The notes: generated by a model not told the origin, from the letters alone. 64,000 nucleotides of DNA from Lachnospiraceae bacterium (GCA_028693165.1 JAQUVX010000017.1:1-64000), one strand, 5' to 3'; counted from the first letter of the stretch, positions 1 to 7,675 are shown. Translations and numbers: made by a program.

Positions 1-139
1 TATATAGTATCTAACTATCTAAAGTATATCACATAGTACGACAGTACGCAAGATATAAAAATATATTTGACATAAAAAAATAAGCCTGGCAAGGCTTTTG
101 AGACTTTAGGGTGTCAAACATCCGAGCAGCAAAGATAAG

Positions 140-168
140 TTGACAAGTATCGGTGTTGATGATACTAT
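140..168 (+). promoter_or_regulatory. Promoter of the lysine riboswitch-dapAB unit
   Basis: A TTGACA box at 140-145 is followed by 17 bases and TACTAT at 163-168. Predicted transcription start is near 175, just ahead of the first paired segment of the riboswitch. Positions 1-139 are AT-rich and hold no convincing gene. They include a second TTGACA at 67-72 and a small AAGCC/GGCTT hairpin near 82-97 of unknown role. Confidence 0.65.
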
Positions 169-186
169 TACTACATAATTATAAGC

Positions 187-352
187 AAGTAGAGGTTGCG
201 CGAAGCAGGAGTAGGTTACCGGATGCACCAGATGCAGATGAAGGAAACCGAAAGGGCGGGCGCCGAAGGAGGAGATGGGCTGGACATCATTCTTCTGGTC
301 ATAGGGTGAAGAACCGTATGACTGTCATCCCCCTGTGGATGGAGAGCTACTT
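187..352 (+). ncRNA. Lysine riboswitch (L-box)
   Basis: The stretch matches the lysine-sensing L-box aptamer. P1 is formed by AAGTAG (187-192) and CTACTT (347-352), with the conserved AGAGGTTGCG next to the 5' strand. Inside are the GGAAACCGAAAGG-type segment, the GGCGCCGAAG segment, and the ATAGGGTGAAGAACC/GACTGTCATCCCC arms ending in GGAGAGCTAC. It lies directly upstream of dapA-dapB, the first two dedicated steps of lysine/diaminopimelate synthesis, and is followed by a terminator. This is the standard architecture for lysine-dependent transcription termination. A 76-codon open frame across it is a by-product of the RNA sequence. Confidence 0.9.
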
Positions 353-381
353 AAAAGAAGAAGTGCTTGATTTCGGACTTT

Positions 382-416
382 AAGAGCTGACCCTAACTGC
401 GTCAGCTCTTATTTTT
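382..416 (+). terminator. Riboswitch-controlled terminator before dapA
   Basis: A perfect 10-bp stem AAGAGCTGAC (382-391) / GTCAGCTCTT (401-410) is followed by ATTTTT. Placed between the lysine aptamer and the dapA ribosome binding site, it is the likely expression platform. Confidence 0.85.
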
Positions 417-453
417 CACGTTATGACAGAAGAGGATGAAGGAGGAAATGAAT

Positions 454-1338
454 ATGGCTATTTTTGAAGGTGCAGGTGTTGCATTGATTACCCCATTTAC
501 AGAGGCAGGAGAGGTGAATTACCCGAAACTCACCGAGATTGTGGAAGAGCAGATTGCAGGCGGCACCGATGCGATCATCGCATGTGGAACAACCGGCGAG
601 TCCTCCACCATGAGTCATGAGGAGCATCTTTCCGTTGTCCGTCACGTGTGCGAAGTGGTGAACAAGCGCATTCCGGTGATCGCCGGTGCAGGTTCCAACT
701 CTACCAAAGAGGCGGTTCATCTGTCCCAGGGCGCTGAGGCGGCGGGGGCTGACGGACTTCTTTTGGTTACTCCCTATTATAATAAGGCGACGCAGGGAGG
801 TCTGATCGCACATTATACAGCGATCGCGGATTCGGTGAAGATTCCGATCCTTCTGTATCATATTCCGAGCCGTACCGGCGTGACCATGAAGGCGGAGACG
901 ATCGTGAAGCTCTGCAAAGAGGTGAAAAATATCGTGGGTGTGAAGGAAGCCAGCGGTAATTTCTCGGGAATCGCGGAGATCATGAGCCTGGCGGACGGCT
1001 GCGTGGATTTGTATTCCGGCAATGATGATCAGATCGTTCCGCTGCTGGCGATGGGCGGTAAGGGCGTGATTTCGGTTCTGTCCAATGTGGCACCGCAGCA
1101 GACACATGATATTTGCCAGTCATTTTTTGAGGGCGATGTGAAGAAAAGCTGTGCGATGCAGCTTAAGGCCATTCCGCTGATCAACGCATTGTTCTGCGAG
1201 GTAAATCCGATTCCGGTGAAAGCGGCCATGAATCTGATGGGCAAAGAGGTTGGACCGCTGCGTCTGCCGCTGACGGAGATGGAGCCGCAGAATCAGGAGC
1301 GTCTGGCGAAGGAACTGAAGGCATACGGGATTCTGTAG
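454..1338 (+). CDS. dapA: 4-hydroxy-tetrahydrodipicolinate synthase
   Basis: Condenses pyruvate with aspartate semialdehyde, the entry step to diaminopimelate and lysine in the cytoplasm. The 294-residue product is full length for the family (about 290). It shows the GTTGES motif at 45-50, the Tyr of LLYHIPSRTG (Tyr135) and the Schiff-base lysine of VGVKEASGN (Lys164). The ATG at 454 is preferred because AAGGAGGA (439-446) lies 7 bases ahead of it. The in-frame ATGs at 436 and 448 have no usable site. It is followed after 24 bases by dapB, so the two form an operon under the upstream lysine riboswitch. Confidence 0.96.
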   Translation: MAIFEGAGVALITPFTEAGEVNYPKLTEIVEEQIAGGTDAIIACGTTGESSTMSHEEHLSVVRHVCEVVNKRIPVIAGAGSNSTKEAVHLSQGAEAAGADGLLLVTPYYNKATQGGLIAHYTAIADSVKIPILLYHIPSRTGVTMKAETIVKLCKEVKNIVGVKEASGNFSGIAEIMSLADGCVDLYSGNDDQIVPLLAMGGKGVISVLSNVAPQQTHDICQSFFEGDVKKSCAMQLKAIPLINALFCEVNPIPVKAAMNLMGKEVGPLRLPLTEMEPQNQERLAKELKAYGIL

Positions 1339-1362
1339 GCAGAGAGCGTGGAGGATACATAT

Positions 1363-2124
1363 ATGGTAAAGATGATCATGCATGGCTGTAACGGCGCTAT
1401 GGGACGTACGATTACAGAGCTTGTGAACGATATGGATGGCATTGTGATTGTGGCAGGGATTGATCCGGGGCAGGGAAGTCAGGTGAATTATCCGGTGTTT
1501 GCCTCTCTGGAGGCCTGTGATGTGGAGGCGGATGTGATCGTGGACTTTGCATCGGCGAAGGCGGTGGATCATCTGCTGGATTACTGCGCAGACCATCGGA
1601 TGCCGCTGGTGCTCTGCACGACCGGATTGTCTGAAATACAGCTTCAGAAGGTGTCGGAGGTCAGCAAAAAGACCGCGGTTCTTCGGTCAGCGAACATGTC
1701 GCTGGGGGTGAATACGCTGATGAAGCTTCTCCAGGATGCGGCGAAGGTGCTGGCAGGAGCCGGATTTGATGTGGAGATTGTGGAAAAGCATCACAATCAG
1801 AAGCTGGATGCGCCGAGCGGAACCGCGTTGGCTCTGGCGGATTCCATCAATGGGGCCATGGGCAATCAGTACCATTACAAATACGACCGCAGTACGGAGC
1901 GCGCGAAGCGTGACCAGAAGGAGATCGGCATCAGTGCCGTGCGCGGCGGTTCCATCGTCGGTGAGCATGAAGTCATTTTCGCGGGCAAGGACGAGGTGGT
2001 GACGTTCACCCACACGGCTTATTCAAAAGCAATTTTTGCAAAAGGTGCGCTGGAGGCAGCTCTGTTTTTAGCAGGAAAAGAGCCGGGACTTTACAATATG
2101 GCGGATGTGATCGATGCTGTATAA
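1363..2124 (+). CDS. dapB: 4-hydroxy-tetrahydrodipicolinate reductase
   Basis: NAD(P)H-dependent reduction of the DapA product to tetrahydrodipicolinate. The 253-residue protein begins with a Rossmann nucleotide-binding loop (GCNGAMGR, 8-15). It carries the catalytic EKHHNQKLDAPSGT block (141-154) with His143/His144 and Lys147, all as in the DapB family. ATG 1363 is chosen over GTG 1348 because GTGGAGGA just upstream acts as the ribosome binding site at 7 bases. Second gene of the riboswitch-controlled dapAB operon. No clear terminator is seen right after it. Confidence 0.96.
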   Translation: MVKMIMHGCNGAMGRTITELVNDMDGIVIVAGIDPGQGSQVNYPVFASLEACDVEADVIVDFASAKAVDHLLDYCADHRMPLVLCTTGLSEIQLQKVSEVSKKTAVLRSANMSLGVNTLMKLLQDAAKVLAGAGFDVEIVEKHHNQKLDAPSGTALALADSINGAMGNQYHYKYDRSTERAKRDQKEIGISAVRGGSIVGEHEVIFAGKDEVVTFTHTAYSKAIFAKGALEAALFLAGKEPGLYNMADVIDAV

Positions 2125-2210
2125 TTTTTCCAGTTATACCACTGACAATTTTCATAAAAGCATTTGGTTCTCCACATACTAAGACCAACAAATGAAAGGA
2201 GAACATGATT

Positions 2211-2573
2211 ATGAAAAAAATCAGAATATCATTTTGTACCCTGCTTCTCATGCTGACCATGATCAGTCTGGTGGGCTGCGGCAGTACCAATAAGTCCGGA
2301 GAAAGCCGGGGCACGACCCAGACGGAATCCTCCAGCGGGCAGAGCAGCAGCTCGGGCGGCGGAACCGAAACGACCACCGGCGGCAGCAGAGGTAATGTCG
2401 GTGAGAGTGGCAGCGGAAATGGTACTGGAGAATCAGGCAGCACCGGCGCAGGCGGATCTGCTCGGGAAGAAAGCAGCACCGGCGTGATTGACGGTTTGAT
2501 GAATGACGTGGAAAAAGGGGCAGAGGATTTGACTGGAAACCGCAGCTTAGCCCCAGCAGACGAGAGTCGGTAG
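2211..2573 (+). CDS. Small Ser/Gly/Thr-rich lipoprotein
   Basis: The 120-residue product starts with a lipoprotein signal peptide: MKK(IR) charged N-terminus, hydrophobic LLLMLTMISL, and the lipobox LVGC with Cys near residue 22. After the lipidated Cys the mature chain is almost entirely low-complexity Ser, Gly, Thr and Glu, with no recognisable domain. It is probably a short surface-exposed, disordered lipoprotein. ATG 2211 has AAAGGAG at a 9-base distance; ATG 2205 is too close to it. A strong terminator follows, so the gene seems monocistronic or the tail of the dapAB transcript. Function unknown. Confidence 0.75.
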   Translation: MKKIRISFCTLLLMLTMISLVGCGSTNKSGESRGTTQTESSSGQSSSSGGGTETTTGGSRGNVGESGSGNGTGESGSTGAGGSAREESSTGVIDGLMNDVEKGAEDLTGNRSLAPADESR

Positions 2574-2588
2574 AATGGATGAAGCAGG

Positions 2589-2622
2589 AAGGATCAGGCA
2601 GGAGAAGCCTGGTCCTTTTTTT
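2589..2622 (+). terminator. Terminator after the small lipoprotein gene
   Basis: Stem AAGGATCAGGC (2589-2599) pairs with GCCTGGTCCTT (2607-2617) with one G-U pair and ends in a run of T. Confidence 0.85.
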
Positions 2623-2677
2623 AATCACAGGAAATTGCATCCTGTGAAAGTGCCTGTGAAAGTTTCACAAAAATGTC

Positions 2678-2706
2678 TTGACAAACTGGTTATGACCAGT
2701 TAATAT
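2678..2706 (+). promoter_or_regulatory. gntR promoter with embedded palindromic operator
   Basis: TTGACA (2678-2683), 17 bases, TAATAT (2701-2706). The spacer is almost entirely an 18-base palindrome, AACTGGTTATGACCAGTT (2684-2701), with 7-bp arms around TATG. Its layout resembles the sites bound by HutC-type GntR regulators such as DasR and NagR (ACTGGTCTAGACC-like). A protein bound here would block RNA polymerase, so autoregulation is likely (inference). Confidence 0.75.
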
Positions 2707-2729
2707 AAAACCATAGAGGAGAGGAAACT

Positions 2730-3449
2730 ATGACACATTACGATCGGCTGCCTTTGTATTGTAAACTGGCTGACATCATCGAAGAAAAGATTGATTCCGG
2801 CGCATGGAAGAAGGGTATGATGATACCATCCGAGCGGGAGCTGTGCAGGCAGTATGATATGTCGCGCATCACAGTCCGCAATGCGATTGACGGTCTTGTC
2901 CGCCAGGGAAAACTGGAGAAGGTTCAGGGTAAGGGAACGTTCGTACAGGGAAAAAGTATCATTCAGAATCTTGGAAACGTGTATAGCTTTTCAGGGGAGA
3001 TGGAGAAGCAGGGAAAGATTTCCTCCACGAAGCTGGTTTGCCGGGAGATTACCCGGGCAGATGCGAAGCTGGCCAATGCACTCGGAATCGGGGAGCAGGA
3101 TGAAGTGATCTACGTGGAGCGTCTACGCTGCGCAGAGCATGTTCCGATTATGCTGGAAAAGAGCTATTTTCCGAAGGAGCGATGCGGATACGTCTGGGAG
3201 ATTGACTTGAACTGCCAGCCACTCTACAAAACGTTGGAAGAAACCTATGGGATCACGATCAACAAGGCGGTTGAGACGTTTAAGGCGTGTGAGTTAAACA
3301 GTTATGAATGCAAACTTTTAAAGTGTCAGCCCAAGCAGTATGGCCTGTTGGTCAAGCGAACCTCTTACAGTGATGAGAAAATTATCTGCTATTCATCTAT
3401 TGTATCGAAAGGGGACATGTTCGAATTCACAGTGAAACTGGAATCATAA
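2730..3449 (+). CDS. GntR family regulator with UTRA effector domain
   Basis: DNA-binding repressor or activator of the adjacent PTS operon. The 239-residue protein has an N-terminal winged helix (about 1-75), with the GntR pattern PSERELCRQYDMSRITVRNAID followed by the wing QGKGTFV. A C-terminal UTRA-like ligand domain follows (about 95-237), typically for sugar phosphates. Start ATG has GAGGAGAGG upstream. It sits in its own transcription unit with an operator inside the promoter; a related inverted repeat precedes the next gene. Effector is not deducible, but the SIS protein and the operator type point to an amino-sugar or related sugar phosphate (inference). Confidence 0.88.
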   Translation: MTHYDRLPLYCKLADIIEEKIDSGAWKKGMMIPSERELCRQYDMSRITVRNAIDGLVRQGKLEKVQGKGTFVQGKSIIQNLGNVYSFSGEMEKQGKISSTKLVCREITRADAKLANALGIGEQDEVIYVERLRCAEHVPIMLEKSYFPKERCGYVWEIDLNCQPLYKTLEETYGITINKAVETFKACELNSYECKLLKCQPKQYGLLVKRTSYSDEKIICYSSIVSKGDMFEFTVKLES

Positions 3450-3484
3450 ATTTCGAGGATATTAGAAATAATATCCTGAAATTT
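3448..3484 (+). promoter_or_regulatory. Stem-loop between gntR and the PTS operon
   Basis: A 17-base arm (3448-3464) pairs with 3469-3484 around a GAAA tetraloop, with one bulge. The hairpin begins inside the gntR stop codon. It is not followed by a T-run, so it may act as a weak terminator, mRNA stabiliser or processing site. Confidence 0.6.
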
Positions 3485-3492
3485 AGCACAAA

Positions 3493-3514
3493 CTGGTTAT
3501 AACGACATAACCAG
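3493..3514 (+). promoter_or_regulatory. Inverted-repeat operator before the PTS operon
   Basis: CTGGTTAT (3493-3500) and ATAACCAG (3507-3514) form 8-bp arms around AACGAC. The left part AACTGGTTAT repeats that of the operator in the gntR promoter. A plausible weak promoter (TTAGCA, 17 bases, CATAAC at 3506-3511) overlaps it, so the GntR protein may control both units. Confidence 0.6.
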
Positions 3515-3535
3515 ACAAGGGGAAGGGGGAACGGA

Positions 3536-3979
3536 ATGCTGAATGAAGTATTGACGGAGGCTATGGTGCGAACCGATGTAGCCTGCGATACTTGGCGGGA
3601 TTGTGTCAGAATATGCGGAGGTCTTCTGGCTGATGCGGGAAAGGTTGAGCCATCGTTTATCGATTCCATGATCCGGACGGTAGAAGAGCTTGGTCCTTAC
3701 ATGATCCTCATGCCAAAGGTTGCATTCTTTCATGGCAGACCGTCGGAGACAGTTCACGAGGCGTGTCTTTCGCTGATCACATTAAAGGAAAGCATTTATT
3801 TTACAGAGTTTGATCATCAGGAGATTCGCTGTGCGTTCGGGTTTGGAGCCGTCGATGCGGACAGCCATGTGGACATGCTGACACATGTGGCAAAACTTTT
3901 GCAGGACGCGGAGTTTGTTGAACTGATTACGGGGAACGGATCAAAAGAAGCCATTATGCAAAAAATCAAGAATTATTAG
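3536..3979 (+). CDS. PTS EIIA component (mannitol/fructose/ascorbate type)
   Basis: Receives phosphate from HPr on a histidine and passes it to EIIB. The 147-residue protein fits the PTS_EIIA_2 fold. The active histidine is His66 in LMPKVAFFHGRPSE, corresponding to the PHxRP-like motif of UlaC/FrvA-type proteins. Start ATG 3536 follows a purine-rich GGGGAAGGGGG. It is first in an operon EIIA, SIS protein, EIIB, EIIC (gaps 14, 18 and 15 bases). The combination gives a complete EII complex of the ascorbate class; the actual sugar is not known from sequence. Confidence 0.87.
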   Translation: MLNEVLTEAMVRTDVACDTWRDCVRICGGLLADAGKVEPSFIDSMIRTVEELGPYMILMPKVAFFHGRPSETVHEACLSLITLKESIYFTEFDHQEIRCAFGFGAVDADSHVDMLTHVAKLLQDAEFVELITGNGSKEAIMQKIKNY

Positions 3980-3993
3980 GGGGTGCAGTACAT

Positions 3994-4728
3994 ATGAAAC
4001 ATGTGGAATTTTATAATACGGTTGTGGAGCAGATGCAGCACCAGTTTTATGATGAGGAAGACCGTATCGAGGAGGCAGCAAGGGCCTGTGCGGAATCGGT
4101 GAAAAAGGATCGTCTGATTCACGTATTTGGCTGCGGACATTCCCAGATGTTTGCGATGGAGGTGTTTTACCGGGCAGGGGGACTGGTTCCGGTCAATGCA
4201 CTTTTGATTCCGCATCTGTCGCTGTTTCCAAAAGCGAAGCTCAGCACGATGCAGGAGCGGGTGGAAGGTTTTTCGGGGGAATACTTGAAGCTGGGGAACG
4301 TCAGCGGCGAGGATACCATGATCATTGCCTCCATTTCGGGGCGGAATGCCGGAGTGGTTGATATGGCGCTTGCCGCAAAGGAGATTGGGATGAAGGTCAT
4401 TGCGCTTACGTCTGAAAAATTTTCGGGGAGTGTGGCATCGCGGCATTCTTCCGGTAAGAATTTAAAGGACGTGGCGGACATCGTGATTGACATTAAGTGT
4501 GTGGAGGGGGATGCCTGCATGAGTCTTCCGCAGATGGAGGAAAAATTTACCGGTACGAGCACCATACTGGGGATGCTGGTCATGGACAGCATGATGGCGA
4601 GGACCGTGGAGCTTTGTGTGGAGTCCGGTGTGCTTCCGCCGGTTTATGTGAGCTCCAATCTGGATAAGGGAGACAAGATCAATGCGGAATACATCACACG
4701 ATACAGGGATCTGATTGACTGCTTATAG
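3994..4728 (+). CDS. SIS domain sugar-phosphate protein (UPF0309-like)
   Basis: A 244-residue cytoplasmic protein with a single SIS (sugar isomerase) domain. The phosphosugar-binding elements are visible as FGCGHSQMFA (about 47-56) and IIASISGRNAGVVDMA (about 110-125), where Ser/Gly-rich loops hold the phosphate. Length and pattern fit the UPF0309 family rather than MurQ, which has a different active site. Being between EIIA and EIIB, it probably acts on the phosphorylated product of this PTS, as an isomerase or deaminase-like enzyme. Reaction unproven. Confidence 0.82.
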   Translation: MKHVEFYNTVVEQMQHQFYDEEDRIEEAARACAESVKKDRLIHVFGCGHSQMFAMEVFYRAGGLVPVNALLIPHLSLFPKAKLSTMQERVEGFSGEYLKLGNVSGEDTMIIASISGRNAGVVDMALAAKEIGMKVIALTSEKFSGSVASRHSSGKNLKDVADIVIDIKCVEGDACMSLPQMEEKFTGTSTILGMLVMDSMMARTVELCVESGVLPPVYVSSNLDKGDKINAEYITRYRDLIDCL

Positions 4729-4746
4729 AGAAAGGCGGGAAGAACA

Positions 4747-5028
4747 ATGATGAAAATTGTTACGGTATGTGGTCTCGGTGTCGGTTCCAGTCTGATCCTC
4801 AAAATGACGGTGGACAGTGCCATGCAGCAGTTGGGTATCCGATGTGCGATCGAGCATTGGGATATGGGAACCATCAAAGGAAAAGAATGTGATCTGATTG
4901 TCACGACCGAAGGGTTTCGCAAGAGCTTTGCAGGGCAAGAGAACGTGGTCTTCGTCAATAATATCGTAGATGTGAACGAAACGAAAGAAAAACTGGAGAA
5001 GTATTTGAAAGAGAAGGGGACTTTATAA
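4747..5028 (+). CDS. PTS EIIB component (ascorbate/lactose-type fold)
   Basis: A 93-residue phosphocarrier that passes phosphate from EIIA to the incoming sugar. The P-loop-like VCGLGVGSSLILK begins at residue 7 and Cys8 is the phosphorylated residue, as in UlaB. A second ATG (4750) would give a protein one residue shorter; the ribosome binding site AAAGGCGGG suits either. Third gene of the PTS operon. Confidence 0.9.
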   Translation: MMKIVTVCGLGVGSSLILKMTVDSAMQQLGIRCAIEHWDMGTIKGKECDLIVTTEGFRKSFAGQENVVFVNNIVDVNETKEKLEKYLKEKGTL

Positions 5029-5043
5029 AAAGGGGGAAATGCT

Positions 5044-6378
5044 ATGTTAGATTTTTTGTTGAACATTATCAGAACACCTGCAATTATTTTGGGGATTGTG
5101 GCACTGATTGGTCTGGTGCTTCAGAAGAAATCAGCGGGACAGGTTTTCTCGGGTACGGTCAAAACAGCATTGGGGATGCTGGTTTTAAGTGCCGGATCTG
5201 GTTTGATTGTTTCGGAAATTCTTCCGTTTGTCGATCTGTTTTCTACGGTGTTCCATCTTCAGGGATTTGCGACCTCGTCGGAGGCCGTAGTAGGAGCCAT
5301 GTCGTCAGCGGTGCCGACCATCGCTTCGACCAGTGCGATCGTTATGGCGGCGGGATTTCTGATCAACGTGCTGCTGGCCCGTTTCAGCCCGCTGAAATAC
5401 ATCTTCCTCACGGGACATATGATGTGGATTTTGTCCGTTGCGATCGCGGGAAGTTTGTACAGCGCAGGCTTTAATGAGACGATAATTATGGTGGCGGGTT
5501 CGATTCTTCAGGGAATTTTGATGGTGGTCTTACCGGCTATCGGTCAGCCTATGGTACGGAAACTGACGGGAAGCAATACCTTTGCCATTGCACACCTGAC
5601 GACGCTTGGGACGGTGCCGGCCGCGTGGGTCGGCGGACTGCTGGGCGACAAAAGCAAGAGCGCAGAGGATATCAAGCTTCCGGAATCCCTGGAATTTTTC
5701 AAGGATACCTCGATGTCGATTTCCATTGTAATGGGGCTGTTTTATCTGATCGTGGTGATTATGGCAGGTCCGGCCGTCGTTGCGCAATATGCCGGGGAAA
5801 CGAACTATATTGTATATGGAATTTTGAAAGCACTTGGCTTCACGGCAGGAATTCTGGTTCTGCTGCAGGGCGTCCGCATGTTCCTCGGGGAGTTGGTTCC
5901 GGCATTCAAGGGAATTTCGGACAAACTGGTTCCGGGTGCAGTTCCGGCTCTGGATGTTCCGGCACTGTTTGCGTTTGCCCCGAACAGCCTGATGATTGGC
6001 TTCATTACCGCTGTGGTCGGTATGATTGTCGGAATGTTTGCGTCGTCGGTTGTATTGAAGGTAGTACCGCTTGTGTCAATCATCGGTGCATTTTTCACAG
6101 GTGGTGTGGCAGGGATTTATGGAAATGCGACCGGAGGCCGCCGCGGCGCCGTTATTTCCGGCTTCGTGTACGGATTTATCCTGATCTTTGGTTCCGGGCT
6201 GCTGTTTACGATCTTTGATTATGCCGCTTATGGGGCAGCCGGTGTCGGACATGACTGTGTCGATGTCATGGTGATCATGGGGCTGATGAAAATACCTTAT
6301 ATCGGCATCGCGGCTGCAGTTGCCGCCTTCCTTCTGCTTTGCTGGATGGAAGTAAAACATAAAAAGAATCACTCATAA
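5044..6378 (+). CDS. PTS EIIC permease, UlaA/SgaT family
   Basis: Integral membrane sugar channel of the PTS. The 444-residue protein is nearly all hydrophobic segments (about 10-12 helices) with the family-typical SSAVPTIASTSAIV (about 85-98) and GGVAGIYGNATGGRRGAV (about 356-373) loops of the ascorbate-type EIIC family. Starts 15 bases after EIIB with AAAGGGGGAAA as ribosome binding site. Last gene of the operon, followed by a terminator. UlaA homologues transport L-ascorbate in enterobacteria, but distant relatives carry other sugars, so the substrate should not be assumed. Confidence 0.9.
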   Translation: MLDFLLNIIRTPAIILGIVALIGLVLQKKSAGQVFSGTVKTALGMLVLSAGSGLIVSEILPFVDLFSTVFHLQGFATSSEAVVGAMSSAVPTIASTSAIVMAAGFLINVLLARFSPLKYIFLTGHMMWILSVAIAGSLYSAGFNETIIMVAGSILQGILMVVLPAIGQPMVRKLTGSNTFAIAHLTTLGTVPAAWVGGLLGDKSKSAEDIKLPESLEFFKDTSMSISIVMGLFYLIVVIMAGPAVVAQYAGETNYIVYGILKALGFTAGILVLLQGVRMFLGELVPAFKGISDKLVPGAVPALDVPALFAFAPNSLMIGFITAVVGMIVGMFASSVVLKVVPLVSIIGAFFTGGVAGIYGNATGGRRGAVISGFVYGFILIFGSGLLFTIFDYAAYGAAGVGHDCVDVMVIMGLMKIPYIGIAAAVAAFLLLCWMEVKHKKNHS

Positions 6379-6396
6379 TTGTTTTATCCCAAACAG

Positions 6397-6424
6397 GGGC
6401 CGGCATCTCATATGCCGGCTCTTT
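6397..6424 (+). terminator. Terminator of the PTS operon
   Basis: GGGCCGGCAT (6397-6406) pairs with ATGCCGGCTC (6412-6421) around CTCAT, followed by TTT. Confidence 0.8.
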
Positions 6425-6508
6425 CCCTAAGAAAAATGTAATTTCTATTTTCCCCCAAATTATGTTATGCTGATACCATCGAAGAGACGTGAGCAAGGGG
6501 GGGATAGC

Positions 6509-6850
6509 ATGCGGTATCGCTGGAGGAAGAAGGACCGGCTGTGGCGGCGCAGGGGTGTGCGCGCGGCGGCCCGGAGGTACGGGGCGGGCGGCATCCATGG
6601 AGGCGGCATGGTGCGGACTGCGCTTTTGGGGGCGCTGGCGCTGGAGGCAGCAGTGGGAGCCGGACAGGAGCTGGAGCGCCGGGGCGTCTGTCTGGACGTG
6701 GTGCGGGAGGAGGAAACCTGCCAGGTAGAGTGGATTGTGCCGGATACGGATACGGCCGGTGTGGTGGAAAATCGGTACGGAATGCGCTTCCAGCCAAAGA
6801 CGTGGGAGGTGCAGTTCTATCACCGGATTCAGAAGATGTTAATTAATTAA
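6509..6850 (+). CDS. Arg-rich protein of unknown function
   Basis: A 113-residue product not recognised as a member of any family. The N-terminus is very basic (about 11 Arg/Lys in the first 22 residues, MRYRWRKKDRLWRRR...). A Gly/Ala-rich, weakly hydrophobic stretch follows (about 27-50), then a mixed C-terminal half ending in RFQPKTWEVQFYHRIQKML. ATG 6509 is chosen because AAGGGGGGGA lies 5-6 bases upstream. Third codon positions are strongly G/C, as in neighbouring genes, which argues that it is really translated. Shorter overlapping frames in the same stretch are less likely. It stands alone between the PTS terminator and the purC promoter. Confidence 0.6.
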   Translation: MRYRWRKKDRLWRRRGVRAAARRYGAGGIHGGGMVRTALLGALALEAAVGAGQELERRGVCLDVVREEETCQVEWIVPDTDTAGVVENRYGMRFQPKTWEVQFYHRIQKMLIN

Positions 6851-6867
6851 TCTAATAAAAGAAGTTA

Positions 6868-6896
6868 TTGCATTTACCTATATGCTGTATTATAAT
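6868..6896 (+). promoter_or_regulatory. purC promoter
   Basis: TTGCAT (6868-6873), 17 bases, and a perfect TATAAT (6891-6896). Transcription would start near 6903, giving a leader of about 60 bases before purC. Confidence 0.8.
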
Positions 6897-6964
6897 TTCT
6901 ACTGGATCAGTATTCTTTTATATCTTCAACTTATAAATTAATCAAAAAAGGACAGGTGGATACC

Positions 6965-7675
6965 ATGGAGAAAAAAGAGTTATTATACGAAGGCAAAGCA
7001 AAGAAAGTGTTCAAGACCGAAGATCCGGAAGTGTTAATCGTATCTTACAAAGATGATGCAACTGCATTGGATGGCCTGAAAAAAGGAACCATTGTCGGCA
7101 AGGGCGCGATCAACAATCGCATGACCAACCACATCTTCAAGCTGCTGGAGAAAAAGGGCGTTCCGACCCATCTGGTAGAGGAACTCAACGACAGAGAGAC
7201 TGCGGTTAAGCGTGTTTCCATCGTTCCGCTTGAGGTGATCATCCGCAACTATTCCGCTGGAAGCTTTGCCAAGAAGCTGGGTATGGAAGAGGGCATCAAG
7301 CTGGCTTGCCCGACTCTGGAATTCAGCTATAAGAACGACGATCTGCATGATCCATTTATCAATAGCTACTATGCACTGGCACTGAACCTGGCTACCCAGG
7401 AAGAGATTGATACCATCAGCAAATATGCATTTACGGTAAATGAAGTAATGCAGGAGTATTTTGCAAGCCTCGGTATCGACCTGATTGATTTCAAGATCGA
7501 GTTTGGCCGTCTGGCTGACGGAACCATCATTCTGGCAGATGAAGTGTCGCCGGATACCTGCCGTCTGTGGGACAAAGAGACGCACGAGAAGCTGGACAAG
7601 GATCGTTTCCGCAGAGATATGGGCAATGTTGAGGACGCATATCAGGAAGTGTTCCGTCGCCTGGGCATTCACTAA
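6965..7675 (+). CDS. purC: SAICAR synthase (phosphoribosylaminoimidazole-succinocarboxamide synthase)
   Basis: ATP-dependent joining of aspartate to CAIR in purine synthesis. The 236-residue protein matches the family from its N-terminal LLYEGKAKKVF through the signature SFAKKLGMEEG region to the LADEVSPDTCRLW motif. ATG 6965 is preferred over GTG 6956, since GGACAGGTGG lies a few bases ahead of it. First gene of purC-purF-purB; gaps are short enough for one transcript from the promoter at 6868-6896. Confidence 0.96.
   Translation: MEKKELLYEGKAKKVFKTEDPEVLIVSYKDDATALDGLKKGTIVGKGAINNRMTNHIFKLLEKKGVPTHLVEELNDRETAVKRVSIVPLEVIIRNYSAGSFAKKLGMEEGIKLACPTLEFSYKNDDLHDPFINSYYALALNLATQEEIDTISKYAFTVNEVMQEYFASLGIDLIDFKIEFGRLADGTIILADEVSPDTCRLWDKETHEKLDKDRFRRDMGNVEDAYQEVFRRLGIH

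Noticed and set aside
153-383. A 76-codon open frame before dapA
   Set aside because: It lies over the lysine riboswitch; its composition follows the RNA structure and it has no ribosome binding site.
3994-4728. MurQ (N-acetylmuramate-6-phosphate etherase) for the SIS protein
   Set aside because: Shorter than MurQ and lacks its characteristic active-site segment; fits UPF0309-type SIS proteins better.
6489-6846. Two further overlapping frames in the GC-rich stretch before purC
   Set aside because: Third-position bias and the ribosome binding site favour the 6509 frame; the others lack start signals.
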